42,937 bases of DNA. Source: Oscillospiraceae bacterium. GTDB taxonomy: Bacteria; Bacillota; Clostridia; Oscillospirales; Oscillospiraceae. The stretch is taken from NCBI GenBank assembly GCA_017416445.1, contig JAFQCJ010000008.1, positions 1 through 42,937 on the forward strand, given 5' to 3'. Below, piece by piece: positions 14,630 to 23,443 of this stretch; the stretch's first letter is position 1; each line of letters begins with the position of its first letter. A program made the translations under genes and the position numbers. The notes under the pieces are model-generated. The model was not told the origin of the DNA. It saw only the letters and a program-made list of their open reading frames with translations, and ran no database searches.

Positions 14630-16891
14630 GTGGCTGCTTTTCCCTCTCAGCACAACAGAAAAGACGAGAATATACGCCGGGCAAACCGCGTCATTCAGCG
14701 CCGTACTTTCATTCTCATGCTCATTATGGGCGTGGGTATGTTTTTGGTGCTGTTCGCCAAGCTCTTCTCCCTGCAGATCCTGCGTCATGAGGAGTTGCAG
14801 TCCGAGGCGGTCAGTCAGCAGACCCGCTCCACGGTGGTCACTGCCAGCCGCGGCACTATCTACGACGCCTCCGGCAATATTCTGGCCATCTCCTCTACCG
14901 CCGAGACGGTATTCCTCTCGCCGCTGGAGCTGGAGAAGCAGCTCAAAGACACGGAAAAGCCCGCCAAGTGGACGAAAGCGCAGCTGGCAGAGACACTGTC
15001 GGAAATTCTGGAGATCTCCGAGGAGAGCATCTACAAGAAGATGGAGCGCACCTTCTCCCAGTATGAAGTCCTGGCCTTCCGGGTGGAGGAGGATATCGCC
15101 GACCGTGTGCGGGAGTTTATCAACGAATTCGATGTGCAGGGTATCTATCTCTCCACCGATGCCAAGCGCTACTACCCCTACAGTGACCTGGCCTCCCATG
15201 TCATCGGCTTCGTAGGCACGGACTACACGGGTCTGTACGGCCTGGAGGCACAGTATGAGGAGAATCTGCAGGGCAAATCCGGCCTTGTGGTCACCGCCAA
15301 AGACAATCTGGAAAACGATATGCTGTTCCAGTACTCCCAGTACTTCGAGCCCGAGCACGGAGAGAATCTGGATCTGACACTGGATGCCACGGTGCAGTAC
15401 TATCTGCAAAAGGGCATCGAGGAGATGTGCGATGCCTTCTCCCCTGCCAACGGTGCCGCAGGTGTAGTCCTGCGGGTGACAGACGGCGCGATTCTGGGCA
15501 TGGCCTCCTATCCCAACTACGATCTCAACGCTTTCTCCACTGTCACCGACAAAACCCTGTTGGAGCAGATAGAACGGGAGGAGATCACCGAGGCGGAGGC
15601 GCAGCTGAAGCAGTGGCGCAACAAGTGTCTCAACGACACCTACGAGCCCGGCTCCACCTTCAAGATCATCACACTGGCCTCTGCCCTGGAGGAGAATGCG
15701 GTGGATCTCAACACCACCGCCTACTGCTCGGGTCACACCGTCATCTCCGACTACACCATCCACTGTTCCCAGAAAGAGGGACATGGACAGCAGACGCTGA
15801 TGCAGTCGGTAGGAAACTCCTGTAACCCCGCCTTCATCAGCTACGGCCTGAAGCTGGGTACCGATACCTTTTACGACTATCTCCAGTCCTTCGGTCTTAT
15901 GGGTACCTCCGGCGTGGATCTGGGCGGCGAGGCCACCGGCGTGTTTGCCGACCCCAACGCCTTTACTCAGCTGGATCTGGCCTGCTACTCCTTTGGACAG
16001 AACTTCACCGTCACGCCTCTGAACCTCATTGCCGCCCAGGCGGCCTGTGTCAACGGCGGTTATCTCTATGAGCCCTATCTGGTATCCGAGAGCCGCGACA
16101 GCGACGGTAATGTCCTCTACCGCCATGATGCCACCCCTGTCCGGCAGGTGATCTCTGAGGAGACCTCCGCCACGGTACGGGAGTGTCTGGAGTATGTGGT
16201 GGAGAGCGGCACAGGTAAGAACGGGCAGGTGGCGGGTTACCGCGTAGGCGGCAAGACCGGCACCGCCGATAAGGGTCAGACCGGCGATGTTGTGGTGTCC
16301 TTCCTCTGCTTCGCCCCCGCCGACGATCCCGAGATCATGATGCTGATCACCATGGATACCCCCAGCCGCTCTACCGGCGTGTATGTCTCCGGAGGCAACA
16401 TGGTCGCCCCCTATTCCAGCGCCATTATGGCGGAGATTCTGCCCTATCTGGGCTTTGAGCCCAGCTACAGTGCCGAGGAACTGCTGGGCATCGACACCAC
16501 CGTTCCCAGCGTTATCGGCATGAGTCTGGACGAGGCCAAGGCAAGACTTACCGAGCGAGGCTTCGCCTTCCGCACTGTGGGTGACGGCGAGACAGTCACC
16601 GACCAGACACCTGTAGGCGGTGCCATTATTCCCGGCAAGTCCACTGTGGTACTCTATCTCGATGCCGAGAAGCCCACCACGCTCTGCACTGTCCCCAATC
16701 TGGTGGGTATGACACCGGCGGAGGCCAACACCGTTATGGCCAACTCCGGGCTTCTCCTCCGCTTTACCGGCACCACCGGCACCGAATCCGGTACGGTCCG
16801 CGTGTTCTCTCAGGAGACGGAACACGGCACACAGGTGGAGGCCGGTACCGTCATTACCGTACGCCTCGGTGATACGGCCGTCCGGGACTAA
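14630..16891 (+). CDS. class B penicillin-binding protein with two PASTA domains (SpoVD/PBP2B-like)
   Basis: Membrane-anchored peptidoglycan transpeptidase, 753 residues. One N-terminal helix (about 27-50) is followed by the PBP dimerisation domain (ASRGTIYDASGNILA at 72-86) and the transpeptidase domain: SxxK as STFK (Ser342 nucleophile, Lys345), SxN as SCN (397-399), KTG at 542-544. Two PASTA domains follow (about 625-677, starting VPSVIGMSLDEAK, and 688-745, starting VPNLVGMTPAEAN). The layout matches SpoVD and PBP2B; a single such gene in the cluster could serve division, sporulation or both. The GTG at 14630 has GGAGG 7 bases upstream; 31 further in-frame codons upstream contain the hairpin described at 14539 and look untranslated. 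Confidence 0.93.
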   Translation: MAAFPSQHNRKDENIRRANRVIQRRTFILMLIMGVGMFLVLFAKLFSLQILRHEELQSEAVSQQTRSTVVTASRGTIYDASGNILAISSTAETVFLSPLELEKQLKDTEKPAKWTKAQLAETLSEILEISEESIYKKMERTFSQYEVLAFRVEEDIADRVREFINEFDVQGIYLSTDAKRYYPYSDLASHVIGFVGTDYTGLYGLEAQYEENLQGKSGLVVTAKDNLENDMLFQYSQYFEPEHGENLDLTLDATVQYYLQKGIEEMCDAFSPANGAAGVVLRVTDGAILGMASYPNYDLNAFSTVTDKTLLEQIEREEITEAEAQLKQWRNKCLNDTYEPGSTFKIITLASALEENAVDLNTTAYCSGHTVISDYTIHCSQKEGHGQQTLMQSVGNSCNPAFISYGLKLGTDTFYDYLQSFGLMGTSGVDLGGEATGVFADPNAFTQLDLACYSFGQNFTVTPLNLIAAQAACVNGGYLYEPYLVSESRDSDGNVLYRHDATPVRQVISEETSATVRECLEYVVESGTGKNGQVAGYRVGGKTGTADKGQTGDVVVSFLCFAPADDPEIMMLITMDTPSRSTGVYVSGGNMVAPYSSAIMAEILPYLGFEPSYSAEELLGIDTTVPSVIGMSLDEAKARLTERGFAFRTVGDGETVTDQTPVGGAIIPGKSTVVLYLDAEKPTTLCTVPNLVGMTPAEANTVMANSGLLLRFTGTTGTESGTVRVFSQETEHGTQVEAGTVITVRLGDTAVRD

Positions 16892-17007
16892 CGCAGCATC
16901 TGCAAATTTTCCGCACAAATCGCACTTCTCTATCCCCCTTTCACCTGTTATCATAGACGCTGACTGCGTTTTGCGTATTATAACGGAACAAAAGGAGACG
17001 AACGACC

Positions 17008-18444
17008 ATGAAACTGAAAGACCTGCTTCACGGCCTGAACATCCTCTCCGCCACGGCGGATATGGACACGGACATTACCGGCGTCAGCTACGATTCCCGC
17101 ACCACCGCACAGGGCGACATCTTCGTCGCCATCTCCGGTGAGGCGGTGGACGGACACAAATTCATTCCCATGGCCACGGAAAAGGGTGCTGTGTGCGCCG
17201 TGGTGGAGCGCCCTGTGGAGGGCATTCCCTATGTGGTGGTGGACAGCAGCCGTAAGGCGCTGGCACTTATGGGCGGCAACTGGTTCGACCATCCTGCCCG
17301 GGAGATGACCATGATCGGCGTTACCGGCACCAGCGGCAAAACCACCTCCACCTATCTCATCAAGAGCATTCTGGAACAGAAGGCCGGTGCCAAGGTAGGT
17401 CTGGTGGGCACCATCCAGAACATGATCGGCGACAAGGTGCTCCACACTGAGCGCACCACACCGGAGTCTTTTGAACTGCACAAACTGTTCCGTGAGATGT
17501 CCGATGCCGGCTGCTCCCATGTGGTGATGGAGGTCTCCTCCCACGCACTGAGCCTCGACCGCGTCTACGGCATCCATTTTGCCGTTGGTATCTATACCAA
17601 CCTCAGCCGCGACCATCTGGACTTCCATAAGACCATGGAGGAATACTGCGATGCCAAGGCCATCCTGTTCCAGCGCTGCGACATCGCCATCTACAACGCC
17701 GATGATCCCTGGAGCCAGCGGATGCTGGCGAACTGCCCCTGCCGCACCTTCGGCTACAGCGTCCGCGGCAAGTCCGATCTCATGGCCAAGAATGTACAGC
17801 TCCTCAGCGGCAGCGTGGAGTTCGACGCTGAGGCCGATACGGAGTGGAATCACATTCGCGTAGGCATTCCCGCGGAGTTTACGGTATATAATACGCTGGA
17901 TGCCGTTGCCTGCTGCTGGAATCTGGGTGTGTCCCTCGGGGACTGCGCCGATGCCCTGGCCCGTAACCACGGCGTCAAGGGCCGCATGGAGATCATCCCC
18001 ACCCCCGGTAAGGACTACACCATCCTGAACGACTATGCCCACAAGCCCGATGCGCTGGAGAAGGTACTCATCGCCGCCAAGGCCTTTGCCAAGGGCCGCG
18101 TGGTGGTGCTCTTCGGCTGCGGCGGCGACCGCGACCGCACCAAGCGCCCCATGATGGGAGAGATCGCGGCACGGCTGGCGGATTTCTCCATCGTTACCTC
18201 TGACAACCCCCGCACAGAAGAGCCCATGGCCATCATTGACGATATTCTTGCCGGTATGCCGGAGGGTTCCGCCTACACCGTGGAGCCGGACCGGGTCAAG
18301 GCCATCCATTATGCTATGGACAACGCGCAAAAGGGCGATGTGATCGTGCTGGCAGGCAAAGGTCACGAGGACTATCAGGAGATCAATCATCAGCACTTCC
18401 CCATGGATGAGCGTGTCATCGTGGCGGAGCATCTGAAACACTAA
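17008..18444 (+). CDS. murE: UDP-MurNAc-L-Ala-D-Glu:meso-diaminopimelate ligase
   Basis: Mur ligase adding the third residue of the stem peptide; 478 residues. N-terminal domain with SYDSRTTAQGDIFVAISG; ATP-binding loop GVTGTSGKTTSTYL (104-117); substrate blocks MEVSSHALSLDRV and TNLSRDHLDFH; the C-terminal domain has YAHKPDAL, FGCGGDRDRTKRP and TSDNPRTEEP. The DNPR motif at 399-402 indicates specificity for meso-diaminopimelate rather than L-lysine. The ATG at 17008 has AAAGGAGA about 9 bases upstream. The 116-base gap after the PBP gene holds no clear terminator or promoter. Confidence 0.96.
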   Translation: MKLKDLLHGLNILSATADMDTDITGVSYDSRTTAQGDIFVAISGEAVDGHKFIPMATEKGAVCAVVERPVEGIPYVVVDSSRKALALMGGNWFDHPAREMTMIGVTGTSGKTTSTYLIKSILEQKAGAKVGLVGTIQNMIGDKVLHTERTTPESFELHKLFREMSDAGCSHVVMEVSSHALSLDRVYGIHFAVGIYTNLSRDHLDFHKTMEEYCDAKAILFQRCDIAIYNADDPWSQRMLANCPCRTFGYSVRGKSDLMAKNVQLLSGSVEFDAEADTEWNHIRVGIPAEFTVYNTLDAVACCWNLGVSLGDCADALARNHGVKGRMEIIPTPGKDYTILNDYAHKPDALEKVLIAAKAFAKGRVVVLFGCGGDRDRTKRPMMGEIAARLADFSIVTSDNPRTEEPMAIIDDILAGMPEGSAYTVEPDRVKAIHYAMDNAQKGDVIVLAGKGHEDYQEINHQHFPMDERVIVAEHLKH

Positions 18445-18495
18445 GGAACGATAACGCCCTCCTTTTACGGGAGGGTCAAAGGAGCGAGAGAAACT

Positions 18496-19491
18496 ATGAA
18501 GAGCATCATTCTGGCAACTGTTATCAGTTTTGCCGTTACCGCCGTGGTGGGAAATTTCCTCATCCCCGCCCTGCAGAGACTGAAGGCAGGGCAGAGCATC
18601 AAGGAGATCGGCCCCACATGGCATATGACCAAGCAGGGTACCCCCACTATGGGCGGCCTCATGTTCATGGTGGGCATTGGTCTGGCCATTGTGATCATGG
18701 GGTGGAAGGGCATGATGGCAGGAGATTTCCGCCATTTGTATGTGTTTGTCTTTGCCCTTATCTTCGGTGGTATCGGCTGCATCGACGATATGCAGAAGAT
18801 CCGCCACAAGCAGAACACAGGCCTTACGGCACGGCAGAAATTCCTGCTGCAGCTGGCGGCTGCCGTGGCCTTTCTCTGCCTTATGCGCTATGAGGGGATG
18901 CTCAGCCCCAACCTCTACATTCCCTTTGCCCACACCCATCTGGTGATGCCCTGGTGGCTGTATCTGGTCTTTGCCGCTTTCGTCATCGTCGGCACAGTGA
19001 ATGCGGTCAACATCACAGATGGTCTTGACGGTCTCTCCTCCTCCGTGACGCTGCCTGTGGCGGCCTTCTTCACGGCAGTGGGTGTGGCCTGGGCAGGCTA
19101 TGAGCAGCTGGGGCTCTTTGGCGGCGCCATGCTGGGCGGTCTGCTGGGCTTTTTGCTCTATAACCACTACCCCGCCAAGGTCTTTATGGGCGACACAGGT
19201 TCTCTGTTCCTCGGCGGTGCTGTGGCAGCACTGGCTTTCGCCTATGATATGCCTCTCATTCTTATCCCCGTGGGTATCGTCTACATCTGCGAGACCCTCT
19301 CGGATATTATCCAGGTGGGCTATTTCAAGCTGACCCACGGCAAGCGCTTTTTCAAAATGGCGCCGCTGCACCATCACTTTGAGATGTGTGGGTGGAACGA
19401 GCGCAAAGTGGTGGCGGTGTTCACTCTGGTGAGTGCCGTAGGCTGCCTTGTGGCCTATTTTGGTGTGGCAGGTCGCTTTTTGACGGTATAA
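18496..19491 (+). CDS. mraY: phospho-MurNAc-pentapeptide transferase
   Basis: MraY transfers phospho-MurNAc-pentapeptide to undecaprenyl phosphate to form lipid I. 331 residues, about 10 membrane helices. Family blocks: GPTWHMTKQGTPTMGGL, GCIDDMQKIRHKQNTGL with the catalytic Asp pair, VNAVNITDGLDGL, FMGDTGSLFLGG and the HHHFE-type loop MAPLHHHFEMCGW. A small hairpin (CCCTCC 18457-18462 with GGAGGG 18470-18475) lies in the 51-base gap from murE. In most Firmicutes murD would follow; here ftsW does, after 63 bases. Confidence 0.97.
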   Translation: MKSIILATVISFAVTAVVGNFLIPALQRLKAGQSIKEIGPTWHMTKQGTPTMGGLMFMVGIGLAIVIMGWKGMMAGDFRHLYVFVFALIFGGIGCIDDMQKIRHKQNTGLTARQKFLLQLAAAVAFLCLMRYEGMLSPNLYIPFAHTHLVMPWWLYLVFAAFVIVGTVNAVNITDGLDGLSSSVTLPVAAFFTAVGVAWAGYEQLGLFGGAMLGGLLGFLLYNHYPAKVFMGDTGSLFLGGAVAALAFAYDMPLILIPVGIVYICETLSDIIQVGYFKLTHGKRFFKMAPLHHHFEMCGWNERKVVAVFTLVSAVGCLVAYFGVAGRFLTV

Positions 19492-19554
19492 TATACTCTG
19501 CGCATAATCCGGCGGCACCTGCCGCAGACTTCTCAGAAAGGAGGGGAAAACACC

Positions 19555-20754
19555 GTGACACGGGAAGAACACCATGCACGCAAGACACAAAAAGAGCATC
19601 AAAGGGAAATGGCACGCAAGCACTATCTGGCGGGTAAGGGTTCCATGGATCTCCCCTTCCTGCTGTTGGCACTGCTGCTGACGGGTATCGGCCTTATGAT
19701 GCTGTTTTCAGCCTCCTTCCCCTCCGCCTACTATGAAACGGGCAGCGCCGGCTACTACTTCAAGCGACAGGCCATCTTCGCCGCAGGCGGTATCGTCGTC
19801 ATGCTCATCACGGCGAAATTCAATTATCAGGGCCTGCGTCCCCTGGCAAAACCGCTGCTGGTCTTCTCTATCTTTTTGCTGCTGCTGGTGATCATCCCCG
19901 GTGTGGGTATCACCAAGAATAATGCCACCCGCTGGCTGGGAATTGACGGCGTGTTCACTTTCCAGCCCTCAGAAATCGCCAAGGTAGCCATCATCATCTA
20001 CTTTGCCGACAGCATCTCCAAAAAGAAAGAGCGCATGGCCTCCTTCCGGGAGGGTGTGGTGCCCTATGCGGTGGTGCTGGGTGTCATGGCGATTCTGATG
20101 CTGCTGGAGCCCCACCTCTCGGGCACGATCCTCATTGTGGGTACCGGCGCCATCATGATGGCAGTAGGCGGTCTGCCTGCCTGGCTCATCGGCGCCGGTG
20201 TAGGCGGCGTGGCACTGGTGGCATGGGGTTTCGTGGCGCTGGTGGATGCCGGCATTATCTCCTACGGTGCCAGCCGCATCAACATGTGGCACGATCCGTG
20301 GCTGGACAGTTCCGACGACGGCTATCAGATGGTGCAGAGCCTGATCGCCATCGGCTCCGGCGGATTGCTGGGCAATGGTCTGGGTAAGGGACGGCAGAAG
20401 TTCCTCTATCTCCCTGAGGAGAGCAACGATTTCATCTTCTCCGTAGTCTGCGAGGAACTGGGACTGTTGGGTGCCACGCTGATCCTGTTGGTATTCGCCC
20501 TGCTGCTGCTGCGCGGTTTCTGGATCGCACTCCATGCCCGTGACCGTTTCGGCACGCTGCTGGTGGTGGGTGTCATGGCCCATCTGGGATTGCAGGTATT
20601 TTTGAATGTGGCGGTGGTCACCGGCCTTGTGCCCGCCACCGGCATCTCCCTCCCCTTCTTCAGCTACGGCGGCACGGCACTGGCTCTGCAGCTGTTTGAG
20701 ATCGGCATCGTACTGAGCGTATCCCGTCAGATCCCCGCCAGACGGGAGGGGTGA
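19555..20754 (+). CDS. ftsW: lipid II polymerase, SEDS family (FtsW)
   Basis: SEDS-family peptidoglycan glycosyltransferase, 399 residues, about 10 helices after a basic cytoplasmic N-terminus of about 30 residues (MTREEHHARKTQKEHQRE...). Motifs: NNATRWLGIDGVFTFQPSE, with the conserved RW and QPSE blocks, EPHLSGTILI, the large extracellular loop around INMWHDPWLDSSDDGYQ, GLGKGRQKFLYLPEESND, and TGISLPFFSYGGTALA. The GTG at 19555 follows AAAGGAGGGG. Its position in the division cluster favours FtsW over RodA. It works with the PBP at 14630. Confidence 0.93.
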   Translation: MTREEHHARKTQKEHQREMARKHYLAGKGSMDLPFLLLALLLTGIGLMMLFSASFPSAYYETGSAGYYFKRQAIFAAGGIVVMLITAKFNYQGLRPLAKPLLVFSIFLLLLVIIPGVGITKNNATRWLGIDGVFTFQPSEIAKVAIIIYFADSISKKKERMASFREGVVPYAVVLGVMAILMLLEPHLSGTILIVGTGAIMMAVGGLPAWLIGAGVGGVALVAWGFVALVDAGIISYGASRINMWHDPWLDSSDDGYQMVQSLIAIGSGGLLGNGLGKGRQKFLYLPEESNDFIFSVVCEELGLLGATLILLVFALLLLRGFWIALHARDRFGTLLVVGVMAHLGLQVFLNVAVVTGLVPATGISLPFFSYGGTALALQLFEIGIVLSVSRQIPARREG

Positions 20755-20941
20755 GAAACTGGCTCAAACCCCTTTGGGTTTTGATGCCAAAGGACTTCGC
20801 TGCGCCAGAAATATTTTGTCACCCACAGGTCCCCCAAGGTGACTTCCCTTGGGCATCTCCACAAAAAATGATAAAATTGATTCGCAGCGTATCCGCTGCG
20901 AAATCTCCAATTCCTTTATCGTATCTAGAAGGAGCAACAGT
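20755..20941 (+). other. structured non-coding gap between ftsW and murG
   Basis: 187 bases with three inverted repeats: AAACCC/GGGTTT (20766-20781), CCCAAGG/CCTTGGG (20833-20853) and the perfect 9-bp TTCGCAGCG-TATC-CGCTGCGAA (20881-20902). A third copy of the last arm, CGCTGCG at 20798-20804, can pair with CGCAGCG at 20883-20889 instead, so two mutually exclusive folds are possible. The murG ribosome-binding site (AAGGAG) lies 30 bases after the last hairpin. No open frame with a start site of its own. Could be a leader-type regulator or a degenerate mobile repeat. Confidence 0.5.
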
Positions 20942-22054
20942 ATGAAGGTAATCTTTACCTGCGGCGGTACAGCGGGACATGTGAATCCCGCCCTCGCCCT
21001 GGCGCGATATATGCAGGAACAGGACAGCACCACAGAGGTGCTGTTTGTGGGCACCCCCGACGGTATGGAGCGGGGTTTGGTGGAAAAAGCGGGCTATGCC
21101 TTCCAGGGTATTGAGGTCAGCGGGTTCCGCCGTCAACTGTCCATGAAGGGCATCCGCCACAATCTCCGTACGGTGAAGGTGCTGCTGCAGGCTAAGGCAA
21201 AGGCTGAGGCCACCCTGCGGCGCTTTGCTCCGGATCTGGTGGTGGGTACCGGCGGTTACGCCAGCTATCCTATTGTCAAGGCCGCATCCGCCAAGGGCAT
21301 CCCAACAGCGGTACACGAGTCCAACATGATCCCCGGCCTTACCACCAAAATGCTGGAGAGTGCTGTGGACCGCATCATGGTAGGGTTTGAGGACTGCCGC
21401 CGCCACTATAAGCATCCCGAAAAAATCGCCGTTACCGGCACGCCGGTACGGGGAGATCTCTTTCTGCGTACCAGAGAGGAGGCACGGGCAGCCCTGGGCT
21501 ACAGGGACAATAAGCCGGTGGTGGTATCCTTTTGGGGCAGTCTCGGTGCCTCTACCATGAATGAACGAATGCTGGAGTTTTTCCTGCAGGAGAAGGCCGA
21601 CGGCTATCCCTTCCACCACATTCACGCTGCTGGCAGCAGCAGTTGGGCCAGTCTCTCCGAGGCGGTGGATAAACTCTCCATCCATGATGCCTCACTGGAT
21701 CTGCGGCAGTATATCCACGACATGGAGGTGGTGATGGCGGCGGCGGATCTGGTGATCGCCCGCGCCGGCGCCAGCACCATCAGCGAGCTGACGGCACTGG
21801 GCAAGGCCGCCATCCTGGTCCCCTCCCCCTATGTGGTGGCCAATCATCAGGAGAAGAACGCCTCTTTGCTCCACGAGCACGGCGGTGCGCTGATGATGCT
21901 GGAGAGCGAGGCCACAGGCGCGGCATTGTACGAGGCCACCGCCGCGATTCTCTCAGACGGACAGCGGCGGGCAAAAATGGAACAGGCATCCCGGGCACTG
22001 GGCATCCCCGATGCCACGGCGCGGCTGTATGAAACAGTGATGGCACTGCTGTGA
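20942..22054 (+). CDS. murG: undecaprenyldiphospho-MurNAc-pentapeptide GlcNAc transferase
   Basis: MurG adds GlcNAc to lipid I to give lipid II at the inner membrane face; GT28 family, 370 residues. Signatures: FTCGGTAGHVNPALALA (donor/acceptor glycine loop), GTPDGMERGLVEKAGY, VVGTGGYASYPIV, HESNMIPGLTTKML, VTGTPVRGDL, and the donor site ARAGASTISELTALGKAAIL followed by HQEKNA. The ATG at 20942 has AAGGAG 8 bases upstream; in-frame codons back to 20849 run through the hairpins and are rejected. The GSLGAS block at about residue 200 is preceded by FWGS, where many MurG have GGSQGA. Confidence 0.95.
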   Translation: MKVIFTCGGTAGHVNPALALARYMQEQDSTTEVLFVGTPDGMERGLVEKAGYAFQGIEVSGFRRQLSMKGIRHNLRTVKVLLQAKAKAEATLRRFAPDLVVGTGGYASYPIVKAASAKGIPTAVHESNMIPGLTTKMLESAVDRIMVGFEDCRRHYKHPEKIAVTGTPVRGDLFLRTREEARAALGYRDNKPVVVSFWGSLGASTMNERMLEFFLQEKADGYPFHHIHAAGSSSWASLSEAVDKLSIHDASLDLRQYIHDMEVVMAAADLVIARAGASTISELTALGKAAILVPSPYVVANHQEKNASLLHEHGGALMMLESEATGAALYEATAAILSDGQRRAKMEQASRALGIPDATARLYETVMALL

Positions 22055-22111
22055 CCCCACGGCACTGCCCTGCATAGAATGGATTACTTCCATGACGAAA
22101 GGCGGGGCAAC

Positions 22112-23443
22112 ATGAGCCATATCACCATTTGCGGCACCTCTCCCCTAAGCGGCGAGATATCGGTGCAGCGGGCAAAGAACAGTGTTCTGCCCATACTTGC
22201 CGCCACGCTGCTGCATCGCGGCAGCAGCCGGATTACACACTGTCCCCGACTGGGGGATGTAGAAGCGGCGGCGGACATTCTGCGGCATTTGGGCTGCAAG
22301 GTTCACCGGGAGGGACAGGACCTGCTGGTGGATGCCGCCAGTCTCACCACACAAACCATTCCTCCTGCCCTCATGGGGCGATGCCGCGCCTCGATCCTCT
22401 TTCTCGGGGCACTGCTGGCCCGTTGTGGTGAGGCATCCGTGGGCTTTCCCGGCGGCTGTCCCCTTGGGCCGCGGCCCATTGACCTCCATCTTCATGCTCT
22501 GCGCACTCTGGGAGCAGAGTGCAGACAGCAGGAGGGTATGCTCCACTACCGCACCACAGGGCTCCGCGGGCAGGAGATCACACTGCCCTTCCCCAGCGTG
22601 GGTGCCACGGAAAACGCCATGTTGGCAGCCACTGCCGCCGAAGGGATCACCCTCATCTCCAACGCAGCACGGGAGCCGGAGATCGTGGATCTGCAGGATT
22701 TTCTGCAGAAGCTGGGAGCTGATGTCCGGGGCGCGGGCACCTCTGTCATCTGTATTCGGGGCGGCAGATCCCTCCACGATGCTGTTCACTGCTGCATTGC
22801 CGACCGCATCGTGGCCGCTACATATCTCTGTGCCGCTGCTGCCTGCGGCGGACAGATCACCCTGCGGAATACAGATTACCGCCATCTCTGCCCCATTCTG
22901 ACAGCACTGCAGCAAGGAGGCTGCACCATCCGCTCCACAGAGGACACTGTCACCCTCTGCAGAGAAGCCCCTCTCCGGGCCGCCGGGACAGTACGCACTG
23001 CCCCCTATCCCGCCTTTCCCACCGATGCCCAGCCTCTGCTGATGGCGGCAATGCTGCGCGCCGAGGGGGAGACTACCTTTATCGAAACCATGTTTACACA
23101 CCGCTACGGCCATGTTCCCCCACTGCGAAAGATGGGCGCAGACATCCGCCTTGCCGGATGCAGGGCTACCGTCCGCGGAACAGCAACGCTCCACGGCGAC
23201 ATCGTCCATGCACCGGATCTGCGGGGCGGGGCGGCACTGATGATCGCAGCCCTCGCCGCAGAGGGCACCACGGAGATTCGAGACATTCATCACATTCTGC
23301 GGGGCTACGAAAACCCTGTGGAAACTTTTGGCGCACTGGGCGCCTGTATTTACGAAGGAAACTGCAAAGGAGGTGACACCCATGGCACGACGCAACCGCT
23401 ACAATCGCAGACGGCGGCGGGGCGGCTTTTCCCTGCTGTATAA
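22112..23443 (+). CDS. murA: UDP-N-acetylglucosamine 1-carboxyvinyltransferase
   Basis: MurA catalyses the first committed step of peptidoglycan synthesis, moving enolpyruvate from PEP to UDP-GlcNAc; 443 residues. Key residues: Lys22-Asn23 (RAKNSVLP), Cys116 in GFPGGCPLGPRPIDLH (the Cys modified by fosfomycin in MurA), ENAMLAATAAEG, and the Asp of AFPTDAQPLLMA. The ATG at 22112 has AAAGGCGGGG a few bases upstream. The frame overlaps ftsQ by 62 bases: the normal MurA end (RGYENPVETFGALGA) is followed by a non-homologous tail of about 30 residues read through the ftsQ ribosome-binding site and first codons. Clostridia often carry two MurA copies; this is the one linked to the division cluster. 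Confidence 0.92.
   Translation: MSHITICGTSPLSGEISVQRAKNSVLPILAATLLHRGSSRITHCPRLGDVEAAADILRHLGCKVHREGQDLLVDAASLTTQTIPPALMGRCRASILFLGALLARCGEASVGFPGGCPLGPRPIDLHLHALRTLGAECRQQEGMLHYRTTGLRGQEITLPFPSVGATENAMLAATAAEGITLISNAAREPEIVDLQDFLQKLGADVRGAGTSVICIRGGRSLHDAVHCCIADRIVAATYLCAAAACGGQITLRNTDYRHLCPILTALQQGGCTIRSTEDTVTLCREAPLRAAGTVRTAPYPAFPTDAQPLLMAAMLRAEGETTFIETMFTHRYGHVPPLRKMGADIRLAGCRATVRGTATLHGDIVHAPDLRGGAALMIAALAAEGTTEIRDIHHILRGYENPVETFGALGACIYEGNCKGGDTHGTTQPLQSQTAAGRLFPAV

Noticed and set aside
14528..16954. Minus-strand open frame of 808 codons across the PBP gene
   Set aside because: Shadow of the PBP gene, which has all transpeptidase and PASTA motifs on the plus strand.
18457..18475. Hairpin between murE and mraY as terminator
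   Set aside because: Only 6 bp and no U-tract; the cluster continues directly.
16978..19623. Minus-strand open frame of 881 codons across murE and mraY
   Set aside because: Shadow frame caused by GC-rich codon structure; covers two well-recognised genes.
20849..20941. N-terminal extension of MurG by 31 codons
   Set aside because: It runs through the hairpins, has no ribosome-binding site, and the ATG at 20942 has AAGGAG and matches the usual MurG start.
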